Assembly: GCF_038595005.1 (NCBI RefSeq)
Contig: NZ_CP151997.1
Location: forward strand, 124,001-188,000
From: Chryseomicrobium sp. FSL W7-1435
Lineage (GTDB): Bacteria; Bacillota; Bacilli; Bacillales_A; Planococcaceae
Length of the DNA stretch: 64,000 nucleotides
Direction of reading: 5' to 3'
A program made the position numbers and the translations under genes. This document shows, piece after piece, positions 16,281-24,530 of the stretch. The notes under the pieces are model-generated. The model did no database searches. It was not told the DNA's origin and was given only the letters and a program-made list of their open reading frames with translations. The stretch's first letter is position 1, and every line of letters begins with the position of its first letter.

Positions 16281-17248
16281 GAACCCGCCTCCTCAATCAG
16301 AATTGGCGTTTCATAACCTGTGGAATCTAAAGGAACTGTCTCCCCGCGAATCCATTCTACTAATAAGCGAAGGCCTACCTCTCCCATTTCTTTTGGTCGT
16401 TGCCGAATAAGCCCATCGACAATTCCCGCTTGTAAGAGAGCTTGCGCTTCTGGCGCTTCATCAAATGAGTAGAGCAGATAAGGATCCACTTGCGTACGTC
16501 TACTGATTTCTTGCGTTAGAAAATAGGTAATGTCAGAGTCTAAAACAATCCAAGCAGTGGCATCAGGTGAAAGATTCATCCGTTCCGTTGTTGCTGTCAT
16601 GATCTCTTCTTTTGTATCGCCCATTCCTTGATAGGTAAAGGAGACTTCTGAATACTGCTGAAATGCTTCCTCCACTCCTTGAAGACGTTGCTTTTGCATA
16701 TAACTTGGTTGTTCATCCCCGACCACTATGACTTCACCTGTGAAATTCATTTTTTCTGCCACTCGCTCGGCCAATAATCTTCCTGCTTGTTGTTGATTGG
16801 AGCCAACATATGTCTTACGTAGACTATCTTCTGCTGGTACGTCTTCGCCTATCGTAATGATTGGCACTCCGTAAAAAGCTGCTTTAATCTTAGTCAGCTC
16901 TTTGAACGCATCTGTGTCTTGCCCTTGTACTAAAATGCCATCGACTTTTGAATAGATGGCTGTCTCTAAGTTTCGATTAAAGTCTTGGTCTTCCGTTCCA
17001 AAACCTGCCCACGCTTCTACTAATACATCTTGTTCTTCTGCGGCCTCAATAGCTCCTCGTTCTACCTGTTTCCAAAAATCTGTCGACTGGTTCTCTGTAA
17101 TCAAGACAATGCGCAGCTGATCGATGGTTTCTGTAACTGGTTCTGGAAAGTTGGGAGCCGCTTCGATCACACGCCAAACAGAAATTGCGGTGAACGTAGC
17201 GAAAAAAGCAATTAAGCAGCTGAGTATAATTGTGACCTTTTTCCGCAT
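16277..17248 (-). CDS. Membrane-tethered sugar-binding sensor protein (XylFII-like)
   Basis: A 323-residue periplasmic-binding-protein-1 domain with an N-terminal hydrophobic helix (about residues 3-22) and no lipobox Cys, so it is probably held as a signal anchor rather than as a lipoprotein. Family segments are LRIVLITENQSTDFWKQVERG, DGILVQGQD, PIITIGEDVP, YVGSNQQQAGRLLAE and AWIVLDSD. It is co-translated with the kinase (ATGA overlap). This arrangement matches the XylFII-LytS-YesN three-component xylose sensors described in clostridia. The ATG at 17248 is preceded by GGGGGCGAG. Confidence 0.8.
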   Translation of the reverse strand: MRKKVTIILSCLIAFFATFTAISVWRVIEAAPNFPEPVTETIDQLRIVLITENQSTDFWKQVERGAIEAAEEQDVLVEAWAGFGTEDQDFNRNLETAIYSKVDGILVQGQDTDAFKELTKIKAAFYGVPIITIGEDVPAEDSLRKTYVGSNQQQAGRLLAERVAEKMNFTGEVIVVGDEQPSYMQKQRLQGVEEAFQQYSEVSFTYQGMGDTKEEIMTATTERMNLSPDATAWIVLDSDITYFLTQEISRRTQVDPYLLYSFDEAPEAQALLQAGIVDGLIRQRPKEMGEVGLRLLVEWIRGETVPLDSTGYETPILIEEAGS

Positions 17249-17296
17249 ATGCTCGCCCCCTTTTCTTCTCATCTTACCATTGTCATCTCGAATCAA

Positions 17297-17324
17297 AAAG
17301 CACCCGCTAATGAACGGGTGCTTT
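17297..17324 (-). terminator. Terminator between mmsB and the sensor genes
   Basis: AAAGCACCCG pairs with CGGGTGCTTT (17297-17306 with 17315-17324) followed by TTGATT on the minus strand. It separates transporter from sensor transcription, at least partly. Confidence 0.8.
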
Positions 17325-17327
17325 CAT

Positions 17328-18503
17328 TTATGCGCGTTGTCTACGTGTCATTACATCAAAGATTACGGCAGCGGCTAATACCCCGCCTCGAATCATATAT
17401 TGGTAAGATACACCAACACCCAATAGGTTCATCCCACTCGATAACGATGCCATAACAACTGCGCCGATGATGGCACCCGTTACTTTACCAACACCACCTG
17501 CTGACGAAACGCCCCCAACATAAGCGGCTGCGATTGCATCTAATTCAAACAAAGTTCCAGCTGTAGTAGTAGCTGACTGCAACCGAGCTGTATAGAGAAT
17601 ACCTGATACTGCTGCTAGCATACCCATAGAGCCAAATACAAAAAGAGTAATCTTCTGTACGTTGATTCCACTCAAGTGAGCGGCTTCTGGGTTACTTCCC
17701 ACAGCATAAATATGTCGGCCAAGTACAGTCTTTGTTGTTAAGAAGTGATAGATGACTACTACGACTAACATAATCACAACTGTCCAAGACAATCCATTAT
17801 AACCTGCTAGAATCCATGTGACATAACCGATGATTGCAGAAACTAGTATTAGTTTAATGCTAAACATAGGCATTGACATGACATCAAAACCATACTTCTG
17901 TTTGTCCTTACGTCCTGAGAACTCACTGTAAACATAAAATAAGATACCTACAACTCCGACTAGTAAGGTCAATAAGTGCAATCCACCGATTTCAACTAGT
18001 GAAGGAATAAAGCCATTCCCAATAGCGTTGAACTGATCATTGTTGACGATGATTGTTCCTGACCCTGAAGTGGCCTCTAGTAAGGCTCCCCTGAAGATTA
18101 ACATAGCCGCAAGCGTCGCAACGAATGCAGGTATTCCAATCTTAGCGACAAGTACACCATTAAATAATCCAATTAAAATACCTAAGACCAATACGACGGG
18201 GATGGTAATCCATACCGATACACCCATCTGTGTTAGAAAAATAGCTGCTATCGCGCCTAAAAATCCTGCAACAAAACCGACCGATAAATCAATGTGACGG
18301 ATAACAATGACTAGTGTCATCCCTACAGCTAGAACGGCAATGTACCCAGCAGAATCTAACATGTTGCTAATATTTCGTGAAGATAAAAAGAGTCCGTTCG
18401 TCATGATGGTGAACGTTAACAGGATGACTAGCAAAGCAATATACATCCCGTAATCTCGGATATTTTCTTTTACAATGGTTTTTGCTTCCGTTACTAAGTT
18501 CAT
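17328..18503 (-). CDS. mmsB: Monosaccharide ABC transporter permease (XylH/GguB/MmsB)
   Basis: A 391-residue RbsC/XylH-family permease with about ten hydrophobic helices. Characteristic features are the N-terminal LFLSSRNISNMLDSAGYIAVLAVGMTLVI region followed by HIDLSVG, GALLEATSGSG, and the EAA-like loop with HLSGINVQKITLFVFG. A charged insertion near residues 185-205 (SEFSGRKDKQKYGFD) is typical of the multiple-monosaccharide GguB type. It forms the membrane channel with the MmsA ATPase, 11 bases upstream. The coding sequence ends just before an intrinsic terminator. Confidence 0.9.
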   Translation of the reverse strand: MNLVTEAKTIVKENIRDYGMYIALLVILLTFTIMTNGLFLSSRNISNMLDSAGYIAVLAVGMTLVIVIRHIDLSVGFVAGFLGAIAAIFLTQMGVSVWITIPVVLVLGILIGLFNGVLVAKIGIPAFVATLAAMLIFRGALLEATSGSGTIIVNNDQFNAIGNGFIPSLVEIGGLHLLTLLVGVVGILFYVYSEFSGRKDKQKYGFDVMSMPMFSIKLILVSAIIGYVTWILAGYNGLSWTVVIMLVVVVIYHFLTTKTVLGRHIYAVGSNPEAAHLSGINVQKITLFVFGSMGMLAAVSGILYTARLQSATTTAGTLFELDAIAAAYVGGVSSAGGVGKVTGAIIGAVVMASLSSGMNLLGVGVSYQYMIRGGVLAAAVIFDVMTRRQRA

Positions 18504-18514
18504 AATGGGTCCCC

Positions 18515-20035
18515 CTATTGTGTCGCTAATTCCATGATGGATTCTTGCGTTGCTTGTTCGCGTGACAGTTCACCTTTAATTTTTCCTTCTGCCATGACAT
18601 ATACGCGATCACTCATGCCGAGTACTTCTCCAAGTTCTGAAGAAATCATGATAATACTCAATCCTTCACTGATTAGCTGATTCATAATTGTATAAATCTC
18701 AAATTTTGCACCGACATCAATTCCACGCGTCGGTTCATCCAAAATCAAAATCTTAGGTCCGGTAAACAACCATTTCCCTAGAGACACTTTTTGCTGATTG
18801 CCTCCACTTAGTTTGCCTACAACTTGTTCCAGTGAGTTTGCTTTTATATAAAGGGAATCTTTATAGCGGGTCCCAACCTTTACTTCTTCATTTAGGTTTA
18901 ACAACCCTTTTGGCGCAATCCCTTTCAAGTGTGCTGCTGAGATATTACTTTTAATGTCTTGCAACAAGAACAACCCGTCCCCTTTGCGATCCTCTGTGAC
19001 ATAGGCAATCCCTTCTTTGATTGCTTCACTTGTATGCTTTAGCACCTTCGTCTCACCGAATAGTTTCATTTCGCCATCCACTTTGTAATTTCTAGGATTC
19101 CCGAAAATACTGAGAGCAAGTTCTGTTCGTCCAGAACCCATCAAACCTGCAATGCCAATAATTTCGCCTTTTTTAAGATGTAGATTTGCACCTTTCACTA
19201 CCTCACGCCCAAGTTGTGCATCATAGGCAGACCAATCCTCAAGTGATAATACGGATTCACCAATGACAGGGTTGGATCGTTTCGGGTAGATATCCTCAAT
19301 TTCGCGTCCCACCATGTTTTTGATAATAAGACGTTCTGTGATTTCACCCTTTTTTGAATCCAATGTGCAAATTGTTTTACCGTCACGAAGAATCGTAGCT
19401 TTATCGGCAATCGAAATGACTTCTTTTAATTTATGCGAAATCATAATACACGTAATGCCTTGTTCCTTTAATTCTTTTAACAGATTCAACAGGTTTTCAC
19501 TATCGTCTTCATTGAGTGCAGCGGTTGGTTCATCTAGGATTAGTAGCTTTACATCCTTACTAAGTGCTTTTGCGATTTCAACGAGCTGTTGTTTACCAAC
19601 ACCTAATTCCTTGATTAATGTTTCTGGAGTTACACGTAGCTTCACTTTTCGTAAAAGCTCAGTGGATTGGACAATTGTTTTATTCCAGTCAATGAATGGT
19701 CCTTTACGCACTTCGTTGCCTGCGTAGATATTTTCATACACGGTTAAGTCCGGAAATAATGCGAGCTCTTGATAAATGATGCCGATTCCGGCTGTAACAC
19801 TATCGCTGATTTCTTTAAACTGTTGTACTTCTCCTTCGTAGACAATATCGCCCGAGTAAGTTCCATACGGATACACTCCGCTCAGAACCTTCATCAGTGT
19901 GGATTTTCCAGCGCCATTTTCACCAATCAGGCAGTGAATCTCCCCTTTTTCCACTTGAAAGTTGACGTCTGTCAGTGCCTTCACTCCTGGAAATTCCTTT
20001 GATATGTTCCTCATCTCTAAAATGTAGTCCGTCAT
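18515..20035 (-). CDS. mmsA: Monosaccharide ABC transporter ATPase (XylG/GguA/MmsA), two NBDs
   Basis: A 506-residue tandem ATPase. NBD1 has Walker A GENGAGKST, the GVGKQQLVEIAKAL signature and Walker B LLILDEPTAAL. NBD2 (from about residue 260) has the degenerate P-loop GLMGSGRTEL, LSGGNQQKVSLGKWL and ILILDEPTRGID. This is the standard carbohydrate-uptake-2 architecture. The length and the PYGTYSGDIVYEG insertion fit the MmsA/GguA subfamily that imports several monosaccharides such as xylose, arabinose or galactose. It lies between chvE and mmsB in the same direction. Confidence 0.92.
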   Translation of the reverse strand: MTDYILEMRNISKEFPGVKALTDVNFQVEKGEIHCLIGENGAGKSTLMKVLSGVYPYGTYSGDIVYEGEVQQFKEISDSVTAGIGIIYQELALFPDLTVYENIYAGNEVRKGPFIDWNKTIVQSTELLRKVKLRVTPETLIKELGVGKQQLVEIAKALSKDVKLLILDEPTAALNEDDSENLLNLLKELKEQGITCIMISHKLKEVISIADKATILRDGKTICTLDSKKGEITERLIIKNMVGREIEDIYPKRSNPVIGESVLSLEDWSAYDAQLGREVVKGANLHLKKGEIIGIAGLMGSGRTELALSIFGNPRNYKVDGEMKLFGETKVLKHTSEAIKEGIAYVTEDRKGDGLFLLQDIKSNISAAHLKGIAPKGLLNLNEEVKVGTRYKDSLYIKANSLEQVVGKLSGGNQQKVSLGKWLFTGPKILILDEPTRGIDVGAKFEIYTIMNQLISEGLSIIMISSELGEVLGMSDRVYVMAEGKIKGELSREQATQESIMELATQ

Positions 20036-20072
20036 TTTGTGCGCCTCCCTGCGACTTGCTTCCTAAGTAAAT

Positions 20073-20098
20073 ACGTCTCACGCCGAGGCATGAGACGC
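20073..20098 (-). other. Intergenic stem-loop between chvE and mmsA
   Basis: CGTCTCA pairs with TGAGACG (20074-20080 with 20091-20097). There is no T-run, so it is more likely an mRNA-stabilising or partial-attenuation hairpin than a terminator. It sits in the 71-base gap after the binding-protein gene. Confidence 0.55.
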
Positions 20099-20106
20099 AT
20101 GTTGGT

Positions 20107-21219
20107 TTACTCTAATCCTGTGAACTCACTTGCCTCATAGTATTCTGAGTCGATAAGCTCTGCTTTTACATTTTCTTGATCGACAACAATAACATCTGTT
20201 TGTTTAGCTTTTACTTCTACTGCACCATTGTCATAAGAACCTGTTGTTTCTGGGTCATTACCGTCTAAGATATCAACCGCCATACCCATTGCATCTTGAA
20301 CCAATGTACGTACGTCTTTAAATACAGTCATAGATTGTTGACCATCAATAATGTATTGAATAGACGCTTTTTCAGCATCTTGACCAGTTACAAAGAATGA
20401 TGTGATAGCACTATCAGAACCAAATACATCTGCAATTGCGCGAGCTGTTCCATCGTTAGGTGCTAAAATAGCTACATCACCTTTTTGATCGTCAGCTGCT
20501 GCTGTTAAGTGTGTTTGTGCCTTGTTTTTCGCTTCGTTTGGATCCCAGTTCGTTGTTACTTGACCAATAATTTTACCAAGTTCATCGCGAGAAAGTTCTG
20601 CTTTGTCGCTAAGCGCTTCTGCTTCAGAAGAGTTAGCAATGACAAATGTGCCATCTGCAATTTTTGGTTGTAATACTTCCCAAGCACCTTGGAAGAATAA
20701 GAAGGCGTTGTTATCAGATGCCGCTCCTGCATAAAGATAAAGTGGGATTCCTGAACCATCTGCATTATCAATCAAATATTGTGCTTGTGCTGCACCTACT
20801 GCTAAGCTATCGAATGTCACGTAATAATCTACTGCATCTGTATCTGTGATCAAACGGTCATAAGAAATGACAGTAACACCTTCTTGTTTTGCCGCTTCAA
20901 CTGCAGCACCCGCTGCCGCTCCGTCATGAGGAGTGATGATCAATACATCAATTCCTTTATTTAATAGTGCATCTACATTTTCTTTTTCTTTTGCAGATGA
21001 CCCTTGGCTAAATAAAATCTCTGTTGAATAATCTGAATCAGCTAAAGCATCTTTAAAGCGCTGCTCATCTTGTACCCAACGTGGCTCATCTTTTGTTGGT
21101 AAAACGATCCCCACGTCTACACCACTACTTGAATCTCCACCTGTTGAATTACACCCAGCAACAAATACCATGGACGCTGCAAGTAACCCAGCCCATTTCC
21201 ACATATTGTTTTTCTTCAT
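20107..21219 (-). CDS. chvE: Multiple-monosaccharide-binding lipoprotein (ChvE/XylF)
   Basis: A 370-residue sugar-binding lipoprotein. The signal peptide ends in FVAGC, giving lipidated Cys23. After a Ser/Gly linker come VGIVLPTKDEPRWVQDEQRF, DVLIITPHDGAAAGAAVEAA, VISYDRLI, YYVTFDSLAVGAAQAQYL and LAPNDGTARAIADVFG, which fit ChvE-type proteins that bind several aldoses. It is the first gene of the transporter operon, has its own promoter with a cre site, and is followed by a stem-loop that may raise its level over the ATPase and permease. An alternative is a xylose-specific XylF. Confidence 0.9.
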   Translation of the reverse strand: MKKNNMWKWAGLLAASMVFVAGCNSTGGDSSSGVDVGIVLPTKDEPRWVQDEQRFKDALADSDYSTEILFSQGSSAKEKENVDALLNKGIDVLIITPHDGAAAGAAVEAAKQEGVTVISYDRLITDTDAVDYYVTFDSLAVGAAQAQYLIDNADGSGIPLYLYAGAASDNNAFLFFQGAWEVLQPKIADGTFVIANSSEAEALSDKAELSRDELGKIIGQVTTNWDPNEAKNKAQTHLTAAADDQKGDVAILAPNDGTARAIADVFGSDSAITSFFVTGQDAEKASIQYIIDGQQSMTVFKDVRTLVQDAMGMAVDILDGNDPETTGSYDNGAVEVKAKQTDVIVVDQENVKAELIDSEYYEASEFTGLE

Positions 21220-21259
21220 TTCTAAACCCTCTCCCTTTGTTTATGATGATTTCTACTTC

Positions 21260-21289
21260 AGTATAGAAAGTTAAGCATTTGGATGTAAG
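21260..21289 (-). promoter_or_regulatory. Promoter of the chvE-mmsAB operon
   Basis: CTTACA (21284-21289), an 18-bp spacer and TATACT (21260-21265) on the minus strand. The -35 lies inside the cre site, which fits repression. Confidence 0.55.
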
Positions 21290-21297
21290 CGCTATCA
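21284..21297. promoter_or_regulatory. cre site (CcpA operator)
   Basis: TGTAAGCGCTATCA matches the cre consensus TGWAANCGNTNWCA at every position. It overlaps the -35 element of the chvE promoter, predicting carbon catabolite repression of sugar uptake. Confidence 0.85.
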
Positions 21298-21376
21298 CGG
21301 GTAATCTTTTACTATCATCTGTATTTTTTTAAGATGTTGTCCGAAAATTAAAAAAAGAAAATCAGACAAAAATAAA

Positions 21377-21416
21377 TCAGCAGGTTCTCTAGGTTGAATT
21401 CCAGAGAATCTGCTGA
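21377..21416 (-). terminator. Terminator-like hairpin after the nitroreductase
   Basis: TCAGCAGATTCTCT pairs with AGAGAACCTGCTGA on the minus strand (one mismatch) and is followed by TTTATTTTTG. It resembles the hairpin at 47431-47469 in arm sequence. Confidence 0.7.
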
Positions 21417-21468
21417 CTATTGTTTACATTGAGTTCCGTATATATATTCTTTTAGCCTATTAAGCTAA

Positions 21469-22104
21469 TTACACCCATTTAGCTAAATCTTGAATCGGTA
21501 AGCGAACGGATTGATAGCCGTCCTCTGCTGCTTGACCGATTGAAATGAGCATAACTGGTTCAAAGCGCTCTTTCTCTAATCCAAAAGCTTCTGCGATCTT
21601 GGCTTTTTCAAAACCACCGATTGGATTTGTTGCATAGCCACGACTTTGAGCAGATAACATTATTTGCATCGATACAAGTCCTGCATCAATAAAATTCATA
21701 GCTCTCATGTCTTCTCGTGGAATGTCATTTAACATATTTTTAATCATTGGCACTTGGCGATCACGAACATCAGCAGGCATAACACCTTTTTCTACTGCCA
21801 AGTCATAAATTTCTTGGGTTGTATCACTGCTATTCATATCGACAAAAACAGCAATTACAGCAGCTGATGTGTCTACTTGACGTTGGTTAAACTTAGCTAG
21901 TTCTTTCAGTTTACCTTTCCCTTCTTCGCTGTCGATAACAAGGAAGCGCCATGGCTGCAAGTTCAATGAAGATGGCGCAAGAGATGCCTCTTCTAATAAC
22001 TCCATCATCTCTTGTTTTTCAATCTTAACTTCTGGATTGTATACGCGAATCGAACGGCGTTCTTTTACCGTTTGCTGATATGTTGGTTGTGTTATAGTTG
22101 TCAT
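21469..22104 (-). CDS. Nitroreductase-family FMN oxidoreductase (MhqN-like)
   Basis: A 211-residue nitroreductase-fold protein. RRSIRVYNPEVKI near the N-terminus and SLAPSSLNLQPWRFLVIDSEEGKGKL are FMN/substrate-binding segments; the C-terminal half has a AQSRGYATNPIGGF stretch typical of the family. It would reduce quinones or nitroaromatics with NAD(P)H in the cytosol. It lies 63 bases downstream of an MhqD-like hydrolase and an MhqR-like repressor, which supports a role in quinone/electrophile detoxification like Bacillus MhqN. A terminator-like hairpin follows. Confidence 0.8.
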   Translation of the reverse strand: MTTITQPTYQQTVKERRSIRVYNPEVKIEKQEMMELLEEASLAPSSLNLQPWRFLVIDSEEGKGKLKELAKFNQRQVDTSAAVIAVFVDMNSSDTTQEIYDLAVEKGVMPADVRDRQVPMIKNMLNDIPREDMRAMNFIDAGLVSMQIMLSAQSRGYATNPIGGFEKAKIAEAFGLEKERFEPVMLISIGQAAEDGYQSVRLPIQDLAKWV

Positions 22105-22167
22105 TCTAATACCCTCACTTTTTCTTTGCTGAATGCAGACTAGTCTAACGCTAGATTATAGGGAACG

Positions 22168-22785
22168 TCAATTACTCTGCTTATAATTGCGCGCGTACCA
22201 TATTTTTGATGCCTCTACTTCGCTTCCCGTCAACTGGTGACCGTATGGCTCAACGTGCATGTCCACTTCTGCTCCATGTTCAAGCAGCATAGCTTTGAGC
22301 CCTTCTGATTCTTTATAAGGCACCATTTGATCATTGACTCCGGCCCCTATAAAGACTGGCAACTTTGCTAAATTCGGAATCTGCGCGTCTGGGTTCGGAA
22401 TCATAGGATGATACAGGATGGCTCCGGCAACGCTTTGTTGTTCCGTCATGATGAGATTAGCCGCGATGTTTGCCCCATTCGAATAACCGACTGCCACCAC
22501 GTTTTCCCGGTCAAAATTATAGTCATTCGCAGCTTGTTGAATGTAGTCATGTAATTCCTTCGTTCGGAAGGCCAAATCTTCTTGATCCAGTACTCCCATT
22601 GCTAGACGCTTGAAAAAGCGTGGCATCCCATTCTCAAGGACGTTTCCACGTACACTTAGAACGTTAGCTTCTTCATCAATCATCGAAGCAATCGCTAACA
22701 AGTCGTGTTCGTTCCCTCCTGTACCGTGCAATAACAGTAGTGTAGGTGCTTGGGGGTTAGTACCTTGTTTGAATACATGTTTCAT
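22168..22785 (-). CDS. mhqD: Alpha/beta hydrolase, MhqD-like (phospholipase/carboxylesterase family)
   Basis: A 205-residue serine hydrolase. LLLHGTGGNEHDL provides the oxyanion region, the nucleophile is Ser in VGYSNGAN, the acid is Asp in GAGVNDQMVP, and the base is His in EPYGHQLTGSEVE. The VRGNVLENGMPRFFKRL segment is strongly like Bacillus MhqD, a hydrolase induced by methylhydroquinone. It lies 6 bases after the MarR gene, so both share the operator-controlled promoter. The real substrate is unknown. Confidence 0.85.
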   Translation of the reverse strand: MKHVFKQGTNPQAPTLLLLHGTGGNEHDLLAIASMIDEEANVLSVRGNVLENGMPRFFKRLAMGVLDQEDLAFRTKELHDYIQQAANDYNFDRENVVAVGYSNGANIAANLIMTEQQSVAGAILYHPMIPNPDAQIPNLAKLPVFIGAGVNDQMVPYKESEGLKAMLLEHGAEVDMHVEPYGHQLTGSEVEASKIWYARNYKQSN

Positions 22786-22791
22786 AGTTTA

Positions 22792-23226
22792 TCAGTCTCC
22801 TTTGCGAGCTGCTTTGCCCAATTTTCGTGTAATTTCTAACCATTGTTTAAATTCCTCTTCTTCAATCCCAGTAAAATACTGACTCATTCGCTCAAGATGC
22901 TCAGGAAATGCTTGTTCCATCAACTGTTGTCCTGATGCACTCAGCTCTATATACGTAATACGTCGATCTTCCGTACAGACCGTACGTGTAATAAGTTGCT
23001 TCTTCACAAGTTTATCTAGTACGTATGTTGTACTACCGCTTGTAATCAATACATGTTTGGCTACCTTTTGAACCGGTTGTCTTCCTTGATGATAGAGCAG
23101 TTCAAGAACTGAAAACTCAGTAACGTGTAACTCATTTTTCACGGCATCTTCTTTGATTCGTTGGTGAAAGGCGCCAGACGTCCGAACGAGTGCTTCAATT
23201 GCTAAACCTACTTGTTTCGTATCCAT
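22792..23226 (-). CDS. mhqR: MarR-family repressor, MhqR-like
   Basis: A 144-residue winged-helix regulator. FSVLELLYHQGRQPVQKVAKHVLITSGSTTYVLDKLVKKQLITR is the DNA-binding region, and TEDRRITYIELSASGQQLM is the MarR wing and C-terminal helix. Length and sequence style match MhqR, the quinone-responsive repressor of Bacillus. It leads a transcript with the hydrolase. Its promoter carries an 18-bp palindrome directly after the -10, so it probably represses itself. No Cys-based redox switch is evident in the ligand region. Confidence 0.88.
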   Translation of the reverse strand: MDTKQVGLAIEALVRTSGAFHQRIKEDAVKNELHVTEFSVLELLYHQGRQPVQKVAKHVLITSGSTTYVLDKLVKKQLITRTVCTEDRRITYIELSASGQQLMEQAFPEHLERMSQYFTGIEEEEFKQWLEITRKLGKAARKGD

Positions 23227-23242
23227 ACTTACACGCCTCCTT

Positions 23243-23260
23243 TATCTTGATTTCAAGATA
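23243..23260. promoter_or_regulatory. MhqR operator palindrome
   Basis: TATCTTGATTTCAAGATA, two 8-base arms around TT, placed immediately downstream of the -10 box of the mhqR promoter and 16 bases before the start codon. This is the expected site for autorepression. Confidence 0.82.
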
Positions 23261-23289
23261 ATTGTATCATAGGAACTTGTAGTCGTCAA
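23261..23289 (-). promoter_or_regulatory. SigA-type promoter of mhqR-mhqD
   Basis: TTGACG (23284-23289), a 17-bp spacer and TACAAT (23261-23266) on the minus strand. Confidence 0.75.
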
Positions 23290-23320
23290 AAAAAGAGCCT
23301 GGAGTTCCCTCCAGACTCTT
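23290..23320 (-). terminator. Terminator of the thiolase gene
   Basis: AAGAGTCTGGAG pairs with CTCCAGGCTCTT on the minus strand (23309-23320 with 23293-23304), followed by a T-run that abuts the mhqR -35 element. Confidence 0.85.
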
Positions 23321-23325
23321 ACTAC

Positions 23326-24507
23326 TTAAACGCGTTCGATAATCATGGCAATGCCTTGGCCGCCACCGATACAAAGACTGGCAACACCATATTGTAAGTT
23401 CCGTTCTTGCAACTCATAGGCAAGACTTAAAACGATTCGTGCTCCACTAGTACCAACAGGGTGACCAAGCGCTAAAGCACCGCCATTGACATTCGTTTTT
23501 GCACGGTCAAGACCGAGTTCTTTCTCAACAGCCAAATACTGGGCCGCGAACGCTTCATTGACTTCCACTAAATCCATTTGATCCAGTGTCATGTTTGCGC
23601 GCTCCAGAGCCTGTTTAATTGCTGGGACTGGACCGATTCCCATGATTTCAGGATCTACTCCAGAAACACCCCATGACACAATACGAGCAATTGGCTTTAA
23701 CTCTTGTTTCGTTACAGCTTCTTCTCCTGCAAGTACTAAGCTTGCTGCACCATCATTAATCCCACTAGCATTTCCAGCTGTTACAGAACCTTCTTTTTTA
23801 AACGAAGGACGAAGTTTTCCGAGCGACTCTACTGTCGTGTCAGGTTTAATATGTTCATCTAGCTCGACCATGACAGTTCCTTTTCGAGAGGTCAGTGGAA
23901 ACGGCACGATCTCTTTTGCAAACCTTCCTGATTCACGTGCCGCTGCTGCACGCTGGTTACTCTCAACTGCAAACGCATCTTGTTCTTCACGACTGATGGT
24001 ATACATGTCGGCAAGCTTTTCTGCAGTCATACCCATCCCATTGCCCGTATAGTCATCGGTTAGAGTAGACAGTATCATGTCTTCAAACTTCATCGGTCCT
24101 AGCTTTGCTTGATGGAATCTGCTCGTGAAACTTGCAAAAGGTGCCATAGACATGTTCTCGGCTCCACCAGCTAAAACCACATCTGCTTCACCCAGTTGAA
24201 TCAACTGAGCTGCCGACACAAGCGCTTGCGTCCCAGAACCGCATAGACGGTTTAGCGTTAATGCTGGAACTTCTTTTGGAACACCCGCTTTTAGACCAAT
24301 GTGACGCGCAAGGTAAGCCGCATTTGTATGTGAATGAATGACATTGCCATAAATGACATGATCAATTTGTTCAGGCAAAACACCTGCTCGCTTCATTGCT
24401 TCTTGCGCAGTTACTTTCCCAAGCTCATCCGCTGGTACAGCTGAGAATGATCCCCCAAATGCTGTAAATGCCGTGCGTGCTCCTTCTACTATATAAACAT
24501 TTTTCAA
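23326..24507 (-). CDS. Acetyl-CoA C-acyltransferase (thiolase)
   Basis: A 393-residue thiolase. The nucleophilic Cys89 lies in LNRLCGSGTQA; the C-terminal catalytic elements are VNEAFAAQ, GGALALGHPVGTSGAR (His) and SLCIGGGQGIA (Cys). It condenses or cleaves acyl-CoA in the cytosol. With no adjacent beta-oxidation genes, I cannot tell acetoacetyl-CoA synthesis from 3-ketoacyl-CoA cleavage. It lies 23 bases downstream of malate dehydrogenase on the same strand and is probably co-transcribed with it. Confidence 0.92.
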   Translation of the reverse strand: MKNVYIVEGARTAFTAFGGSFSAVPADELGKVTAQEAMKRAGVLPEQIDHVIYGNVIHSHTNAAYLARHIGLKAGVPKEVPALTLNRLCGSGTQALVSAAQLIQLGEADVVLAGGAENMSMAPFASFTSRFHQAKLGPMKFEDMILSTLTDDYTGNGMGMTAEKLADMYTISREEQDAFAVESNQRAAAARESGRFAKEIVPFPLTSRKGTVMVELDEHIKPDTTVESLGKLRPSFKKEGSVTAGNASGINDGAASLVLAGEEAVTKQELKPIARIVSWGVSGVDPEIMGIGPVPAIKQALERANMTLDQMDLVEVNEAFAAQYLAVEKELGLDRAKTNVNGGALALGHPVGTSGARIVLSLAYELQERNLQYGVASLCIGGGQGIAMIIERV

Positions 24508-24530
24508 TTTATAGTTCCCCTTTACGTTTT

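Noticed and set aside
22105-22167. A second MhqR operator before the nitroreductase
   Set aside because: The only dyads there are short (TCTA/TAGA and AGACTAGTCT) and do not match TATCTTGA/TCAAGATA.
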